Positions 17,530 to 26,772 of a stretch of DNA of 64,000 nt are shown piece by piece. The stretch covers positions 1 to 64,000 of the forward strand of contig JAFQEE010000042.1 in NCBI GenBank assembly GCA_017399175.1, in the 5' to 3' direction. Each line of letters opens with the position of its first letter. Position 1 is the stretch's first letter. Position numbers and translations under genes: made by a program. Under the pieces are notes generated by a model that saw nothing but the letters and a program-made list of their open reading frames with translations, was not told the origin of the DNA and did not search any database. This DNA comes from Clostridia bacterium (lineage in GTDB: Bacteria; Bacillota; Clostridia; Oscillospirales; Acutalibacteraceae).

Positions 17530-18705
17530 ATGGCAACTTTATTGGTAATTATTATTTTTGTTACATATATAGGTCTTGGTATTCCCGATTCTCTTTTCGG
17601 GACTGCGTGGCCTGCTATATACACCGAAATGGATTTGCCCATTTCATATTCGAATTTTGTAACAGGACTTATGTATTTAGGCACAATTATATCAAGCCTA
17701 TTGAGTGCAAGATTGACTAAAAAACTTGGAACACCTCTTGTTGTCGCGATAAGTACAGCACTTACTGCGGTTGCAATTTTTGGTTTTTCCTGTTCACACA
17801 ATATAATTATGCTTTGTCTGTTTTCAATTCCTTTAGGACTTGGTGCAGGTGCTATTGACAATGTACTTAACAGTTATGTGGCACTGAATTACAAAGCAAC
17901 TCATGTGAACTTCTTGCATTGTTCTTATGGTGTTGGTGTAACACTTAGTCCGTTTTTAATGTCATTTGCTTTGAAAAACAGCAACGATTGGCAGGGTGGA
18001 TACAGAACAATGTTCTTGTTTCAACTTGCTCTTACATTAATGTGCTTTTTATCAATTCCTGTTTGGAAAAAGGTAAAGGAACAAAAAGCAGAGGAAGAAG
18101 AAACAAAAGTAGTATCCATTTCCCATTTATTAAAAATCCCCATCGCAAGAAGTAGCCTTGTTATTTATTTTGGTTCATGTGCAATAGAATCCGTTTGTCT
18201 TGCGTGGGGGAGTACATTTCTTGTAAACTCAAAAGGACTTACTCCTGATAAAGCTGCACAGATGATAACATTCTATTTTCTTGGAATGACAATCGGCAGA
18301 CTTTTGTCAGGTATAATTGTAAACAAGATTAAACCAAAAACTATAATTGTTGTTGGAGAATTGATAGTATTTATTGCAATTATAATGACATTTAGTAAAA
18401 ATTATCTTATTGCAAGTGCAGGACTTTTCCTTATCGGTCTCGGCAACGGACCTGTTTTCCCGAATATGACACATTTAACACCTGTTCATATGGGCAGAGA
18501 TATTTCTCAATCGTTTATAGGCCTTCAGGGTGCAATATCATATTGCAGTATTCTTCTTTCGCCAATTACTTTCGGTATTCTTGCAGAAAGATTTACCACC
18601 GATATTTTCAGCATATTCCAGATAATTGCATTTGTAATAACGGCAATATCTACTTTTGTTATGTTAAAACAATCAAAACAAACTCAACCAACGGTTGAAA
18701 AATGA
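17530..18705 (+). CDS. MFS transporter
   Basis: A 391-residue major facilitator with about twelve hydrophobic helices. Its N-terminus carries GLGIPDSLFGTAWPAI, and the segment GLGAGAIDNVLNSYVALNYK resembles the fucose-permease-like branch of the family. A clear paralogue with the same motifs is encoded at 35912-37072. The start follows the previous stop after 1 bp, so it is probably co-transcribed with the TIGR03936 gene. The substrate is not predictable. Confidence 0.87.
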   Translation: MATLLVIIIFVTYIGLGIPDSLFGTAWPAIYTEMDLPISYSNFVTGLMYLGTIISSLLSARLTKKLGTPLVVAISTALTAVAIFGFSCSHNIIMLCLFSIPLGLGAGAIDNVLNSYVALNYKATHVNFLHCSYGVGVTLSPFLMSFALKNSNDWQGGYRTMFLFQLALTLMCFLSIPVWKKVKEQKAEEEETKVVSISHLLKIPIARSSLVIYFGSCAIESVCLAWGSTFLVNSKGLTPDKAAQMITFYFLGMTIGRLLSGIIVNKIKPKTIIVVGELIVFIAIIMTFSKNYLIASAGLFLIGLGNGPVFPNMTHLTPVHMGRDISQSFIGLQGAISYCSILLSPITFGILAERFTTDIFSIFQIIAFVITAISTFVMLKQSKQTQPTVEK

Positions 18706-18794
18706 AAAATCAACTTTTGTTACATTTACTTTTTGAGATTTTACACATACAATGCAGTTGAAACCGGTTCAAAAATTTCAAAGGAGAGATTTTT

Positions 18795-19292
18795 ATGGAA
18801 AAAACAATTGGTAAGAAACTTCACGAATTAAGAAAACAGTCAGGTTTTACTCAGGACTATGTTGCAGAAAAGTTAGGTGTGTCTGCACAAGCTGTGTCAA
18901 AGTGGGAAAATGATATTGCTTGTCCCGATATTATGACTTTACCTAATATTGCAGAACTTTACGGAATTACTGTTGATGAACTATTCAAAAATGATGATAT
19001 TCAATCAAATGTGAAATATGAAAAGACAGAAAAAGTCAATGAAAATGAACTTGTTTTAAGAGTATATGTTGATACTGCTCAAGGTGATGATATTAAAGTT
19101 AATCTTCCTTATTTATTGGTTAAAGAACTTATAAATGTGGGTAAAGATATTTCTTTTATGTTCACAGGTATAGATTTAGGTAAAGTGAATTTCGAAAGCA
19201 TTTTCAAAATGGTTGAAATGGGTGTACTCGGTGAAATAGTTACTGTGGAAACACAGAATGGTGACGACATACGGGTGGTTGTTGAAAAATGA
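18795..19292 (+). CDS. Xre-family transcriptional regulator
   Basis: A 165-residue protein with an N-terminal Cro/C1-type helix-turn-helix (about 7-61: LHELRKQSGFTQDYVAEKLG, SAQAVSKWEND) and a C-terminal domain of about 90 residues with alternating beta-like segments, ending [25 protein letters not shown] precedes the ATG. Its stop overlaps the start of a small basic protein (ATGA), so the two are translationally coupled. The C-terminal domain may bind a ligand or act in dimerisation. Target genes unknown. Confidence 0.88.
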   Translation: MEKTIGKKLHELRKQSGFTQDYVAEKLGVSAQAVSKWENDIACPDIMTLPNIAELYGITVDELFKNDDIQSNVKYEKTEKVNENELVLRVYVDTAQGDDIKVNLPYLLVKELINVGKDISFMFTGIDLGKVNFESIFKMVEMGVLGEIVTVETQNGDDIRVVVEK

Positions 19293-19528
19293 AAATCGTA
19301 TTTCCTGTTAACCAGAAAACAACGTGTTTAAAAATACCCAATGCACTTATAATTAATCGATTCTCTTTTTGGTTAATTAAAATAATATTTGGTTTAAAGT
19401 TATATCCTCTTTTTAAAATTAAATATAAACATATCAAACCAATAATAAAAAAGTCAAAGGAGTATAAAAACTTTGAAATTGTGAATATAACCACAAGACA
19501 GGGCGAAAAAGTGATTATTTACATTTGA
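19289..19528 (+). CDS. Small basic hypothetical protein coupled to the Xre regulator
   Basis: A 79-residue lysine-rich protein starting inside the stop codon of the regulator (ATGA overlap). The middle (about 25-40) is moderately hydrophobic. The C-terminus, [14 protein letters not shown], echoes the end of the upstream regulator ([16 protein letters not shown]), suggesting a shared beta-hairpin. Real coding is supported by the coupling and by the absence of a competing ORF. Function unknown. Confidence 0.55.
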   Translation: MKIVFPVNQKTTCLKIPNALIINRFSFWLIKIIFGLKLYPLFKIKYKHIKPIIKKSKEYKNFEIVNITTRQGEKVIIYI

Positions 19529-19548
19529 AAACTTTTTCCAAAAAACTC

Positions 19549-19577
19549 TTGCATTTTCTATTGACTTGTGATATTAT
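19549..19577 (+). promoter_or_regulatory. rplS promoter
   Basis: TTGCAT (19549-19554), 17 bp, TATTAT (19572-19577). It leaves an untranslated leader of about 95 nt before rplS. Confidence 0.6.
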
Positions 19578-19583
19578 ATTTAG

Positions 19584-19680
19584 GCATTTGTGGGAAACTG
19601 CAAAAAATAACTATTATCTCGGGTGGTCCTCTGCTGACATTCGGTATGAACACTTGAAAAATTTTTATCGGAGGTTAGTT
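19584..19680 (+). ncRNA. Putative L19 leader RNA
   Basis: A leader of about 97 nt with GGTGGTCCTCTGC and GACATTCGGTATGAAC segments lies between the promoter and the rplS ribosome site (GGAGGT, about 19671-19676). Structured L19 leaders that bind L19 and autoregulate are known in low-GC Gram-positives. The position fits; the covariance structure was not tested. Confidence 0.45.
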
Positions 19681-20022
19681 ATGGACGCATTAAAATTAAT
19701 GGCACAGGATTGCATCAAAGAAGCAAATCCAGCAATCAGAGTCGGTGACGTTGTTAAAGTACACGTTAAGATTCGTGAAGGCGAAAGAGAAAGAATTCAG
19801 GTATTCGAAGGAACAATCATTGCTCGCAAGGGTGCTGGTGTTTCTGAAACATTCACAGTACGTCGTGTATCATACGGTGTTGGTGTTGAAAGAGTATTCC
19901 CTGTTAATTCACCAAATGTTGCAAAGGTAGAGACAGTAAGACGCGGTAAGGTTCGCAGAAGCAAGCTCTATTATCTTCGTGACAGAGTTGGTAAGGCTGC
20001 TAAAGTTAAAGAGCAGATATAA
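19681..20022 (+). CDS. rplS: Large-subunit ribosomal protein L19
   Basis: A 113-residue protein with the family signatures [46 protein letters not shown] and [15 protein letters not shown]. The frame is open upstream to 19525, but homology and GGAGGT support ATG 19681. It is transcribed alone between its own promoter and a strong terminator; trmD and rimM, common neighbours in other bacteria, are absent here. Confidence 0.98.
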   Translation: MDALKLMAQDCIKEANPAIRVGDVVKVHVKIREGERERIQVFEGTIIARKGAGVSETFTVRRVSYGVGVERVFPVNSPNVAKVETVRRGKVRRSKLYYLRDRVGKAAKVKEQI

Positions 20023-20046
20023 TCGAATCGTCAAAAAACAAACAAG

Positions 20047-20069
20047 GCAGAGAGCAATCTCTGCTTTTT
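20047..20069 (+). terminator. rplS terminator
   Basis: GCAGAGA (20047-20053) pairs with TCTCTGC (20058-20064) around a GCAA tetraloop, followed by five T. Confidence 0.9.
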
Positions 20070-20085
20070 GTTTATTAAAATTATG

Positions 20086-20186
20086 CCTCCCTTGTCAAAG
20101 GGCGCGAGCATCCGGTGGATGCTGAATTAGCGCTGTCTGAGCCGGTAGGCGAGTAATGAGGGGGACCGTCGAAGACGTTGGAGGGA
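20086..20186. repeat. Palindromic repeat that supplies the prmA ribosome site
   Basis: Begins CCTCCCTTGTCAAAGGG and continues with hairpins such as AGCATCC-GGT-GGATGCT, ending ...GACGTTGGAGGGATT. It is related to the CTCCC...GGGAG repeat family at 1-121, 11090 and 28.4-28.6 kb. Its last bases (GGAGG, 20180-20184) form the Shine-Dalgarno sequence of prmA. Confidence 0.6.
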
Positions 20187-20194
20187 TTCAAATT

Positions 20195-21118
20195 ATGGAC
20201 TGGACCGAAATTATAATAGAAATTGATGCTGAAAACATTGACCGTGCAGCCGATATTGCAAGTATGGCTGTGCCTTACGGTATTTATATTGAAGATTACA
20301 GAACACTCGAACAGGAAGCATGGGAAATTGCTAACATTGACCTTATTGACGAAGAACTACTTGCAAAGGACCGTACAAAGGGCTGTGTGCATATTTACAT
20401 TTCACCTGAAGAAAATTATAAAGAAGCAATTTCATTTTTAACTGAAAGATATGAAAGTGAAAATATTTCACATTCAATCGAATACAAGCCTTGTAAAAAT
20501 GAAGATTGGGAGAATAATTGGAAAGAATATTTTAAACCAATGAAAATTGGCGAAAAACTTCTTATCCGCCCACTCTGGATTGATGATTATGATGCAGAGG
20601 GCAGAGCAGTATTAAGTATTGAACCTGGTCTTGCATTTGGTAGTGGCGGACATAATACAACTCGTCTTTGTCTTGAAACACTTGAAAAGCATGTAATAAC
20701 AGGGGATAGTGTTCTTGATTGTGGTTGCGGTAGCGGTATTTTGTCAGTGGCATCACTTTTAATGGGTGCTGATAATGCAACAGGTGTTGATATCGATAAA
20801 CTTGCAGTTAAAACAGCAATTGAAAACGGTAAGGTAAACGGGTTTGAAGCACCAAAATACAATATTCTTAACGGTAACCTTGTTGATAAAGTGACAGGTA
20901 CTTTTGATGTTGTTGTTGCAAATATCGTTGCAGATATAATCATTCTTTTCTCATCACAGGTTGGTGCATTTTTAAAGGATGACGGTGTTTTCATCACTTC
21001 AGGCATTATTGAGCCTCGTGAGGAAGAAGTAACAAAAGCATTCCACGAAAACAACTTTGACATTATTGAAAGATACGAGGACGGCGGATGGCTTTGCTTC
21101 GTTTGTAAAAAGAAATAA
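20195..21118 (+). CDS. prmA: Ribosomal protein L11 methyltransferase
   Basis: A 307-residue SAM-dependent methyltransferase that trimethylates L11. The N-terminal substrate-binding domain is followed by the hallmark EPGLAFGSGGHNTTRLCLE and the SAM-binding DCGCGSGILS, then VVANIVADII as the active-site motif of the family. The start is ATG 20195; an upstream in-frame ATG at 20156 lies inside the palindromic repeat. The next gene starts 9 bp after its stop. Confidence 0.95.
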   Translation: MDWTEIIIEIDAENIDRAADIASMAVPYGIYIEDYRTLEQEAWEIANIDLIDEELLAKDRTKGCVHIYISPEENYKEAISFLTERYESENISHSIEYKPCKNEDWENNWKEYFKPMKIGEKLLIRPLWIDDYDAEGRAVLSIEPGLAFGSGGHNTTRLCLETLEKHVITGDSVLDCGCGSGILSVASLLMGADNATGVDIDKLAVKTAIENGKVNGFEAPKYNILNGNLVDKVTGTFDVVVANIVADIIILFSSQVGAFLKDDGVFITSGIIEPREEEVTKAFHENNFDIIERYEDGGWLCFVCKKK

Positions 21119-21127
21119 GGTGAAATT

Positions 21128-21478
21128 ATGCTTTTTATAGAATATCCCAAATGTACAACCTGTCAGAAAGCCAAAAAGTTTCTTACAGATAATAATGTGA
21201 GTTTTACTGCTCGTCACATCAAGGAAGATAACCCAACTTATGCTGAACTCAAACTCTGGTATGAAAAAAGTGGATTGCCATTAAAAAGATTTTTCAACAC
21301 AAGTGGTCTTTTGTATAAATCAATGGATTTAAAAAATAAACTTACCAATATGAGTGAAGAAGAACAGTTAGAATTGCTTGCTACTGACGGAATGCTCGTT
21401 AAAAGACCTATTCTTGTGACAGAAGACAAAATTTATGTTGGTTTTCGTGAAAACGAGTGGCTAGATGCAATTAAATAA
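21128..21478 (+). CDS. ArsC/Spx-family thioredoxin-fold protein
   Basis: A 116-residue protein of the arsenate reductase C/Spx superfamily, with the redox pair in PKCTTCQKAKKFL (C-T-T-C near residues 9-12) and the RPILVTEDKIYVGF segment near the C-terminus. It resembles YffB/Spx-like proteins and lacks features that would mark it as a dedicated arsenate reductase; no ars genes are nearby. It is probably co-transcribed with prmA and ends at a terminator. Confidence 0.88.
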   Translation: MLFIEYPKCTTCQKAKKFLTDNNVSFTARHIKEDNPTYAELKLWYEKSGLPLKRFFNTSGLLYKSMDLKNKLTNMSEEEQLELLATDGMLVKRPILVTEDKIYVGFRENEWLDAIK

Positions 21479-21485
21479 TTTTTTG

Positions 21486-21515
21486 ACCGTTTCTGAATGA
21501 AACGGTTTTTCTTTT
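21486..21515 (+). terminator. Terminator after the ArsC-family gene
   Basis: ACCGTTTC (21486-21493) pairs with GAAACGGT (21499-21506), followed by TTTTCTTTTT. Confidence 0.9.
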
Positions 21516-21569
21516 TGTATTGAAAAAAGAAATAATATCAAATATAATATAGAAAAGGAGAGATGCTTT

Positions 21570-22823
21570 ATGAAAATTTTTACATCAATTTCTTTAATAA
21601 TATCCGTGCTTTTATCTTTATTAGGGATAGGTAAAACACCTGATGTAAAGCCTTTGGCAGATTATAATCACGAAAACACTTATGAAATGAGTATGTTGTC
21701 TGTTAACAAAAATGGAAAATTAGTAAATGAAGACGGTAAAAAAATCGTTTTAAACGGTGTTAATATCGGCAACTGGCTTTTGTGGGAAACATGGATGGGA
21801 TTTGTACCCGAATATACTAACGATTGGGCACATTATGATACACTCCAAGTTTTAACAGAACGCTTTGGTGAAGAAAAGACAGCTGAAATCGAAAAAACAT
21901 TTATGGATAACTTTATCACCGAAGACGATATTGCACAGATTGAAAAACTTGGTTTTAACTGTGTCCGTGTACCATTCTGGTATCGTAATTTTATGAATGA
22001 AGATGGCACTTGGCTTACTGAAAATCATAACGACAATCCAGGATTTAAACGAATCGATTGGCTTATAGAAATATGTGAAAAATACGGAATTTATATTATT
22101 CTTGATATGCACGGTGCACCGGGCGGACAAAGTAAAAACCACAGCACAGGAAAAGCAGGCAGAAATGAGCTTTACGAAGTGAAAGAGAAAATGGATGCTT
22201 GTGTTGAACTCTGGACAACAATTGCAGAAAGATATAAGGATTCTTATGTAGTTGCTGCGTATGACCTTCTTAATGAGCCACAGAACAATGGTGGATATAG
22301 CGGCGATTATTCATGGGAGGCAGGTACTCCTGAGGCTATGGCACAGACAAATAAAGCATATGATATTCTCTATAAAGCTATAAGAGAAGTTGATGAAAAC
22401 CATATAATCTCATTTGAAGGAATATGGTCAACTGATGTTTTACCAAATCCAAAAGAAAACGGATATGAAAATGTAATGTATCAGTTGCACATATATGACA
22501 AAGATAAAAATATGATTAATTACCGTGTAAATGAACTTCGTAAAATCAGAAAAAAATGGAATGTGGCAGTTTATAATGGAGAGTATAACAACGGCGAAAA
22601 TGAACACTTTGCTCAGATGCTCTATAAATTCTGCGATATAAATCGTACAAAGTGGAACTACAAGACATTTAATGCAGGCAAACAGTGGGGCTTGTTCAAT
22701 CAGAATGTTGACAGAATAGATATAAAGACCGCATCTTATGAAGAAATTATTGAATTTGTGAAAGAAATTGCACTGACAGATAGTTTTGAATTCAACGATG
22801 TTGAAATGAGTAAATTACTTTAA
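21570..22823 (+). CDS. Glycoside hydrolase family 5 enzyme, exported
   Basis: A 417-residue GH5 TIM-barrel. An N-terminal hydrophobic segment (about 4-20) serves as signal or anchor; no lipobox cysteine is present. GVNIGNWLLWETWM, RVPFWYRN, LDMHGAPGGQ, DLLNEPQN (acid/base glutamate) and YNGEYNN (nucleophile glutamate) mark the catalytic framework and resemble the exo-beta-glucanase-like GH5 subfamilies. AAAGGAGAGA precedes the ATG. It stands just upstream of the arabinose operon promoter, consistent with plant-glycan degradation, but the substrate cannot be fixed. Confidence 0.88.
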   Translation: MKIFTSISLIISVLLSLLGIGKTPDVKPLADYNHENTYEMSMLSVNKNGKLVNEDGKKIVLNGVNIGNWLLWETWMGFVPEYTNDWAHYDTLQVLTERFGEEKTAEIEKTFMDNFITEDDIAQIEKLGFNCVRVPFWYRNFMNEDGTWLTENHNDNPGFKRIDWLIEICEKYGIYIILDMHGAPGGQSKNHSTGKAGRNELYEVKEKMDACVELWTTIAERYKDSYVVAAYDLLNEPQNNGGYSGDYSWEAGTPEAMAQTNKAYDILYKAIREVDENHIISFEGIWSTDVLPNPKENGYENVMYQLHIYDKDKNMINYRVNELRKIRKKWNVAVYNGEYNNGENEHFAQMLYKFCDINRTKWNYKTFNAGKQWGLFNQNVDRIDIKTASYEEIIEFVKEIALTDSFEFNDVEMSKLL

Positions 22824-22828
22824 TTCTA

Positions 22829-22857
22829 TTGCGAAATATACTTTAAAGTGATATAAT
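22829..22857 (+). promoter_or_regulatory. Arabinose operon promoter
   Basis: TTGCGA (22829-22834), 17 bp, TATAAT (22852-22857), 37 bp before the kinase gene. No obvious AraR-type operator was recognised. Confidence 0.7.
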
Positions 22858-22893
22858 AAGATGAAATTTTTTTACAGTCAGGAGATATGTAAA

Positions 22894-24495
22894 ATGGATA
22901 TTCAAACTGTTAAAAATACAATCGAAAATGGTAATGCCGTTCTTGGTATTGAAATGGGTTCAACACGAATCAAAGCCGTTTTGATTGATGAAAAACATAA
23001 TCCGATTGCATCGGGTAGTCACGGATGGGAAAACCGCTTTGAAAACGGTGTCTGGACATACCATATGGACGATGTTTGGACAGGTATTCAGGATGCGTAT
23101 AAAAATCTTAAAGAAGATGTTTTTGAAAAGTATGGTGTTAAACTCACAAAAGTAAAATCAATGGGTTTTTCCGCTATGATGCATGGTTATCTCCCATTCT
23201 CAAAAGATGGAAAACAACTTGCAGAGTTCAGAACCTGGAGAAACACAATTACTGAACAGGCTGCTGCAGAGCTTACTGAACTTTTTAATTTTAATATCCC
23301 ACAGCGTTGGAGTATTGCCCACCTATATCAGGCAGTTCTCAACAACGAAGACCATCTTTCACAGATTGATTTTCTTACAACACTTGAGGGTTATGTTCAT
23401 TGGATGCTCACAGGTGAAAAAGTAATTGGTATCGGTGAAGCAGCTGGTATGTTCCCGATAGACAGCACAAAAAATTGCTATGATGAAAAAATGGTTGCTG
23501 ATTTTGATGCTAAAATTCAAGATAAGGGATATGGTTGGAAACTCATTGATATATTACCAAAAATCCTTGTAGCAGGTGAAAATGCAGGAGCACTCACAAA
23601 AGAAGGTGCATTACTTCTTGACCCAACCGGAGAACTCCAAGCAGGTTGTCCCCTTTGTCCTCCTGAGGGTGATGCAGGTACAGGTATGGTTGCAACAAAT
23701 AGTGTTGCAGCAAAAACAGGTAACATTTCAGCGGGTACATCAATTTTCGGTATGATTGTCCTTGATAAAGCACTTTCAGATGTTTACACAGAAATTGATA
23801 TGGTAACAACTCCAACAGGTAAGCCTGTTGCTATGGTGCATTGTAACACTTGTACATCTGATTTGGATGCTTATGTAAAACTATTTTCAGAGGTTCTTGC
23901 AAACAGTGGTGTAGAGGTTAATAAACCTGCACTTTATGATATGCTTTATGCTGAAGCTCTTAAAGGTGATTCAGATTGTAACGGTATTATCAGTTTTAAC
24001 TATTATTCAGGTGAGCCTGTAACTGATACTGCAGAGGGCAGACCATTACTTGTAAGAATGCCTGACAGTAAATTCAGTCTTGCAAACTTTATGCGTGCAC
24101 AGCTTTATGGCACAATGGCAACACTTCGTCTTGGTATGAACATTCTTTTTGATAAAGAAAATGTTAAAATCGAAAAGCTTTTAGGTCATGGCGGACTTTT
24201 CAAGACTCCTGTTGTTGGTCAAAAACTTATGGCAGGTGCACTTAATACTCCTGTTGCAGTTATGGAAACAGCGGGTGAAGGCGGTGCTTGGGGTATTGCT
24301 CTTCTCGCATCGTATATGGTAAATAAGAGTGATAATGAAACTCTTGAAGATTATCTTGAAAATAAAGTTTTTGCTGATTATAAAGCATCAGTTATTGAAC
24401 CTGATATGAAAGATGTTGAAGGTTTTAACGCATACATTAAGAGATATGAGTCAGCAGTTGCAGTTGAAAAATCTGCTATTACTAACTTAAAATAA
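22894..24495 (+). CDS. FGGY-family sugar kinase, probable L-ribulokinase
   Basis: A 533-residue FGGY carbohydrate kinase: the ATP-binding [15 protein letters not shown] at the N-terminus, [14 protein letters not shown] and [12 protein letters not shown] in the middle, and the C-terminal half with [15 protein letters not shown] and [10 protein letters not shown]. It is not of the classical AraB type but belongs to an alternative kinase lineage found with araA and araD. Since those genes follow at 12 and 9 bp spacing, L-ribulose phosphorylation is the likely role. ATG 22894 (CAGGAGA 8 bp upstream) is preferred to the in-frame ATG at 22861, which lies almost at the transcription start. Confidence 0.85.
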   Translation: MDIQTVKNTIENGNAVLGIEMGSTRIKAVLIDEKHNPIASGSHGWENRFENGVWTYHMDDVWTGIQDAYKNLKEDVFEKYGVKLTKVKSMGFSAMMHGYLPFSKDGKQLAEFRTWRNTITEQAAAELTELFNFNIPQRWSIAHLYQAVLNNEDHLSQIDFLTTLEGYVHWMLTGEKVIGIGEAAGMFPIDSTKNCYDEKMVADFDAKIQDKGYGWKLIDILPKILVAGENAGALTKEGALLLDPTGELQAGCPLCPPEGDAGTGMVATNSVAAKTGNISAGTSIFGMIVLDKALSDVYTEIDMVTTPTGKPVAMVHCNTCTSDLDAYVKLFSEVLANSGVEVNKPALYDMLYAEALKGDSDCNGIISFNYYSGEPVTDTAEGRPLLVRMPDSKFSLANFMRAQLYGTMATLRLGMNILFDKENVKIEKLLGHGGLFKTPVVGQKLMAGALNTPVAVMETAGEGGAWGIALLASYMVNKSDNETLEDYLENKVFADYKASVIEPDMKDVEGFNAYIKRYESAVAVEKSAITNLK

Positions 24496-24507
24496 GGGGA
24501 AATTATT

Positions 24508-25986
24508 ATGAGTTTAAAAAATTATGAATTTTGGTTTGTAGTTGGTAGTCAGTTCCTTTATGGTCCTGAAGTTTTAGAAACAGTTGCAGATCGTGCACAG
24601 GAAATGGTTGATGAACTCAATGCATCAGGTTCGCTTCCTTGCAAGGTTGTATACAAAGTTACTGCAAAAACTAACAAAGAAATCACAGATGTTGTAAGAG
24701 AAGCAAACTACGACAAAAAATGTGCCGGTATTATCACATGGTGTCATACATTCAGCCCATCAAAAATGTGGATAAACGGTTTTGTTGATTTGCAGAAACC
24801 ATATTGCCACCTTGCAACACAGTATAATACAGAAATTCCAAATGATGAAATTGATATGGACTTTATGAACCTTAATCAGGCTGCTCACGGTGACCGTGAA
24901 CACGGATTTATTGCAGCAAGACTTCGTATGCCTCGTAAAGTTATTGCAGGTCATTGGACAAAGGAGTCTGTACGCTCTCGTCTTGGCGATTGGATGCGTT
25001 CAGCAGTTGGTGTTGCAGTAAGTAAAGAACTTAAAGTTATGCGTTTTGGCGACAATATGCGTGAAGTTGCTGTTACTGAAGGCGATAAAGTTGAAGTTCA
25101 GGCAAAACTTGGTTGGCAGGTTAACACCTGGGCGGTTGGTGACCTTGTAAAGGTTATGAACGAGGTAACTGATGCTGAAATCGAGGCTCTTATGGATGTT
25201 TACAAGGCAGAATATGATTTTGCAACAGATAATGTGGAAGCAATCCGTTATCAGGCTCGTGAAGAAATCGCAATGAAGAAAATGCTTGACAGCGAAGGCT
25301 GTATGGCATTCTCAAATACATTCCAAGACCTTTATGGTATGGAACAACTTCCCGGTCTTGCAAGTCAGCACTTAATGGCACAGGGCTATGGCTACGGTGG
25401 TGAAGGTGATTGGAAAGTTGCTGCTATGACTGCTATAATGAAAGCAATGGCAGAGGGTAAAAACGGCGGTACAGGCTTTATGGAAGACTATACATACCAC
25501 CTTGTTGAAGGTGAAGAATACAGCCTTGGTGCACATATGCTTGAGGTTTGTCCGTCAATGGCTGCTGATAAACCAAGAATTGAAACTCATCACCTTGGAA
25601 TCGGTATGAATGAAAAAGACCCTGCTCGTCTTGTTTTTGAAGGTAAAGCAGGTAGTGCAATCGTTGTATCATTAGTTGATATGGGCGGTCGTCTTCGTCT
25701 TATCTGTCAGGATATCGAATGTGTTAAACCAATTATGGAAATGCCAAATCTTCCTGTTGCTCGTGTAATGTGGAGAGCAATGCCTGATTTGGAAACAGGT
25801 ATCGAATGTTGGATTACAGCAGGTGGTGCTCATCATACAGTTCTTAGTTATGATGTTACTGCAGGACAGATGAAAGATTGGGCAAATATGATGGACATTG
25901 AATTCGTTCATATCAATAAAGACACAACAGTTGCAGGACTCCAGCAAGACTTGTTCCTTGCTGACCTTGCTTGGAAGTTGAAATAA
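24508..25986 (+). CDS. araA: L-arabinose isomerase
   Basis: A 492-residue enzyme interconverting L-arabinose and L-ribulose. Length and motifs match AraA: the start YEFWFVVGSQFLYGPEVL, WCHTFSPSKMWI, EDYTYHLVEGEE and the conserved GGAHHTV near the C-terminus, which contributes metal-binding histidines. It is the second gene of the arabinose operon. Confidence 0.97.
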   Translation: MSLKNYEFWFVVGSQFLYGPEVLETVADRAQEMVDELNASGSLPCKVVYKVTAKTNKEITDVVREANYDKKCAGIITWCHTFSPSKMWINGFVDLQKPYCHLATQYNTEIPNDEIDMDFMNLNQAAHGDREHGFIAARLRMPRKVIAGHWTKESVRSRLGDWMRSAVGVAVSKELKVMRFGDNMREVAVTEGDKVEVQAKLGWQVNTWAVGDLVKVMNEVTDAEIEALMDVYKAEYDFATDNVEAIRYQAREEIAMKKMLDSEGCMAFSNTFQDLYGMEQLPGLASQHLMAQGYGYGGEGDWKVAAMTAIMKAMAEGKNGGTGFMEDYTYHLVEGEEYSLGAHMLEVCPSMAADKPRIETHHLGIGMNEKDPARLVFEGKAGSAIVVSLVDMGGRLRLICQDIECVKPIMEMPNLPVARVMWRAMPDLETGIECWITAGGAHHTVLSYDVTAGQMKDWANMMDIEFVHINKDTTVAGLQQDLFLADLAWKLK

Positions 25987-25995
25987 GGTGAAAAT

Positions 25996-26694
25996 ATGCT
26001 TGAACAGTTAAAAAAAGAAGTGTTTGAGGCAAATATGCTTTTGCCAAAATATGGACTTATAACATTCACTTGGGGTAATGTTTCAGGTGTTGACCGTGAA
26101 AAAGGGTTGATGGTAATTAAGCCATCAGGTGTTGAATATGACACAATGAAAGCAGACGACATGGTCGTTGTTGATTTGAAATCAGGTAAAAAAGTTGAGG
26201 GTGACTTAAATCCATCATCTGATACTGATACTCATGTGTCACTTTACAATGCATTCCCTGATGTCAAAGGTGTTGTTCACACGCATTCTCGTTGGGCAAC
26301 AACATTTGCACAGGCAGGAATGGGGATTCCTGCACTCGGTACTACTCACGGTGACTATTTCTATGGTGAAATTCCTTGTACACGCAAAATGACACCTGAG
26401 GAAATCGGTGGCAAATATGAACTTGAAACAGGTAATGTAATCATTGAAACTTTTAACGATAAAAAGCCTAATGACATTCCTGCAGTCCTTGTACACAGTC
26501 ACGGACCATTTACTTGGGGCACTGACCCATATAATGCAGTTCATAATGCTGTTGTGCTCGAAGAACTTGCATTTATGGCTTGGCATAATATTATGATGAA
26601 TCCTGGGATTCAGCCAATGCAGCAGGAACTCCTTGACAAACATTATCTTCGTAAACACGGTGCAAACGCCTACTACGGACAAAAAAATAAATAA
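25996..26694 (+). CDS. araD: L-ribulose-5-phosphate 4-epimerase
   Basis: A 232-residue class II aldolase-fold epimerase converting L-ribulose 5-phosphate to D-xylulose 5-phosphate. It has the phosphate-binding TWGNVSG, the metal-site [15 protein letters not shown] and a distal histidine in [12 protein letters not shown]. It completes arabinose conversion to the pentose phosphate pathway and is followed by a bidirectional terminator. Confidence 0.96.
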   Translation: MLEQLKKEVFEANMLLPKYGLITFTWGNVSGVDREKGLMVIKPSGVEYDTMKADDMVVVDLKSGKKVEGDLNPSSDTDTHVSLYNAFPDVKGVVHTHSRWATTFAQAGMGIPALGTTHGDYFYGEIPCTRKMTPEEIGGKYELETGNVIIETFNDKKPNDIPAVLVHSHGPFTWGTDPYNAVHNAVVLEELAFMAWHNIMMNPGIQPMQQELLDKHYLRKHGANAYYGQKNK

Positions 26695-26697
26695 TGA

Positions 26698-26730
26698 TGT
26701 CATTCTGAGAAAAGCAAGATTCTCAAAAAA
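26698..26730. repeat. CATTCTGAG...GATTCTC short repeat
   Basis: A degenerate copy of the CATTCTGAG motif at about 8600, located directly after araD. Confidence 0.4.
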
Positions 26731-26734
26731 ATTT

Positions 26735-26766
26735 AACGGATATTCCAAATTAGGAATATCCGTTTT
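26735..26766. terminator. Bidirectional terminator between araD and the permease
   Basis: AACGGATATTCC (26735-26746) pairs perfectly with GGAATATCCGTT (26753-26764), with T or A tracts on both sides. It serves the convergent araD and permease transcripts. Confidence 0.9.
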
Positions 26767-26772
26767 ACTATG

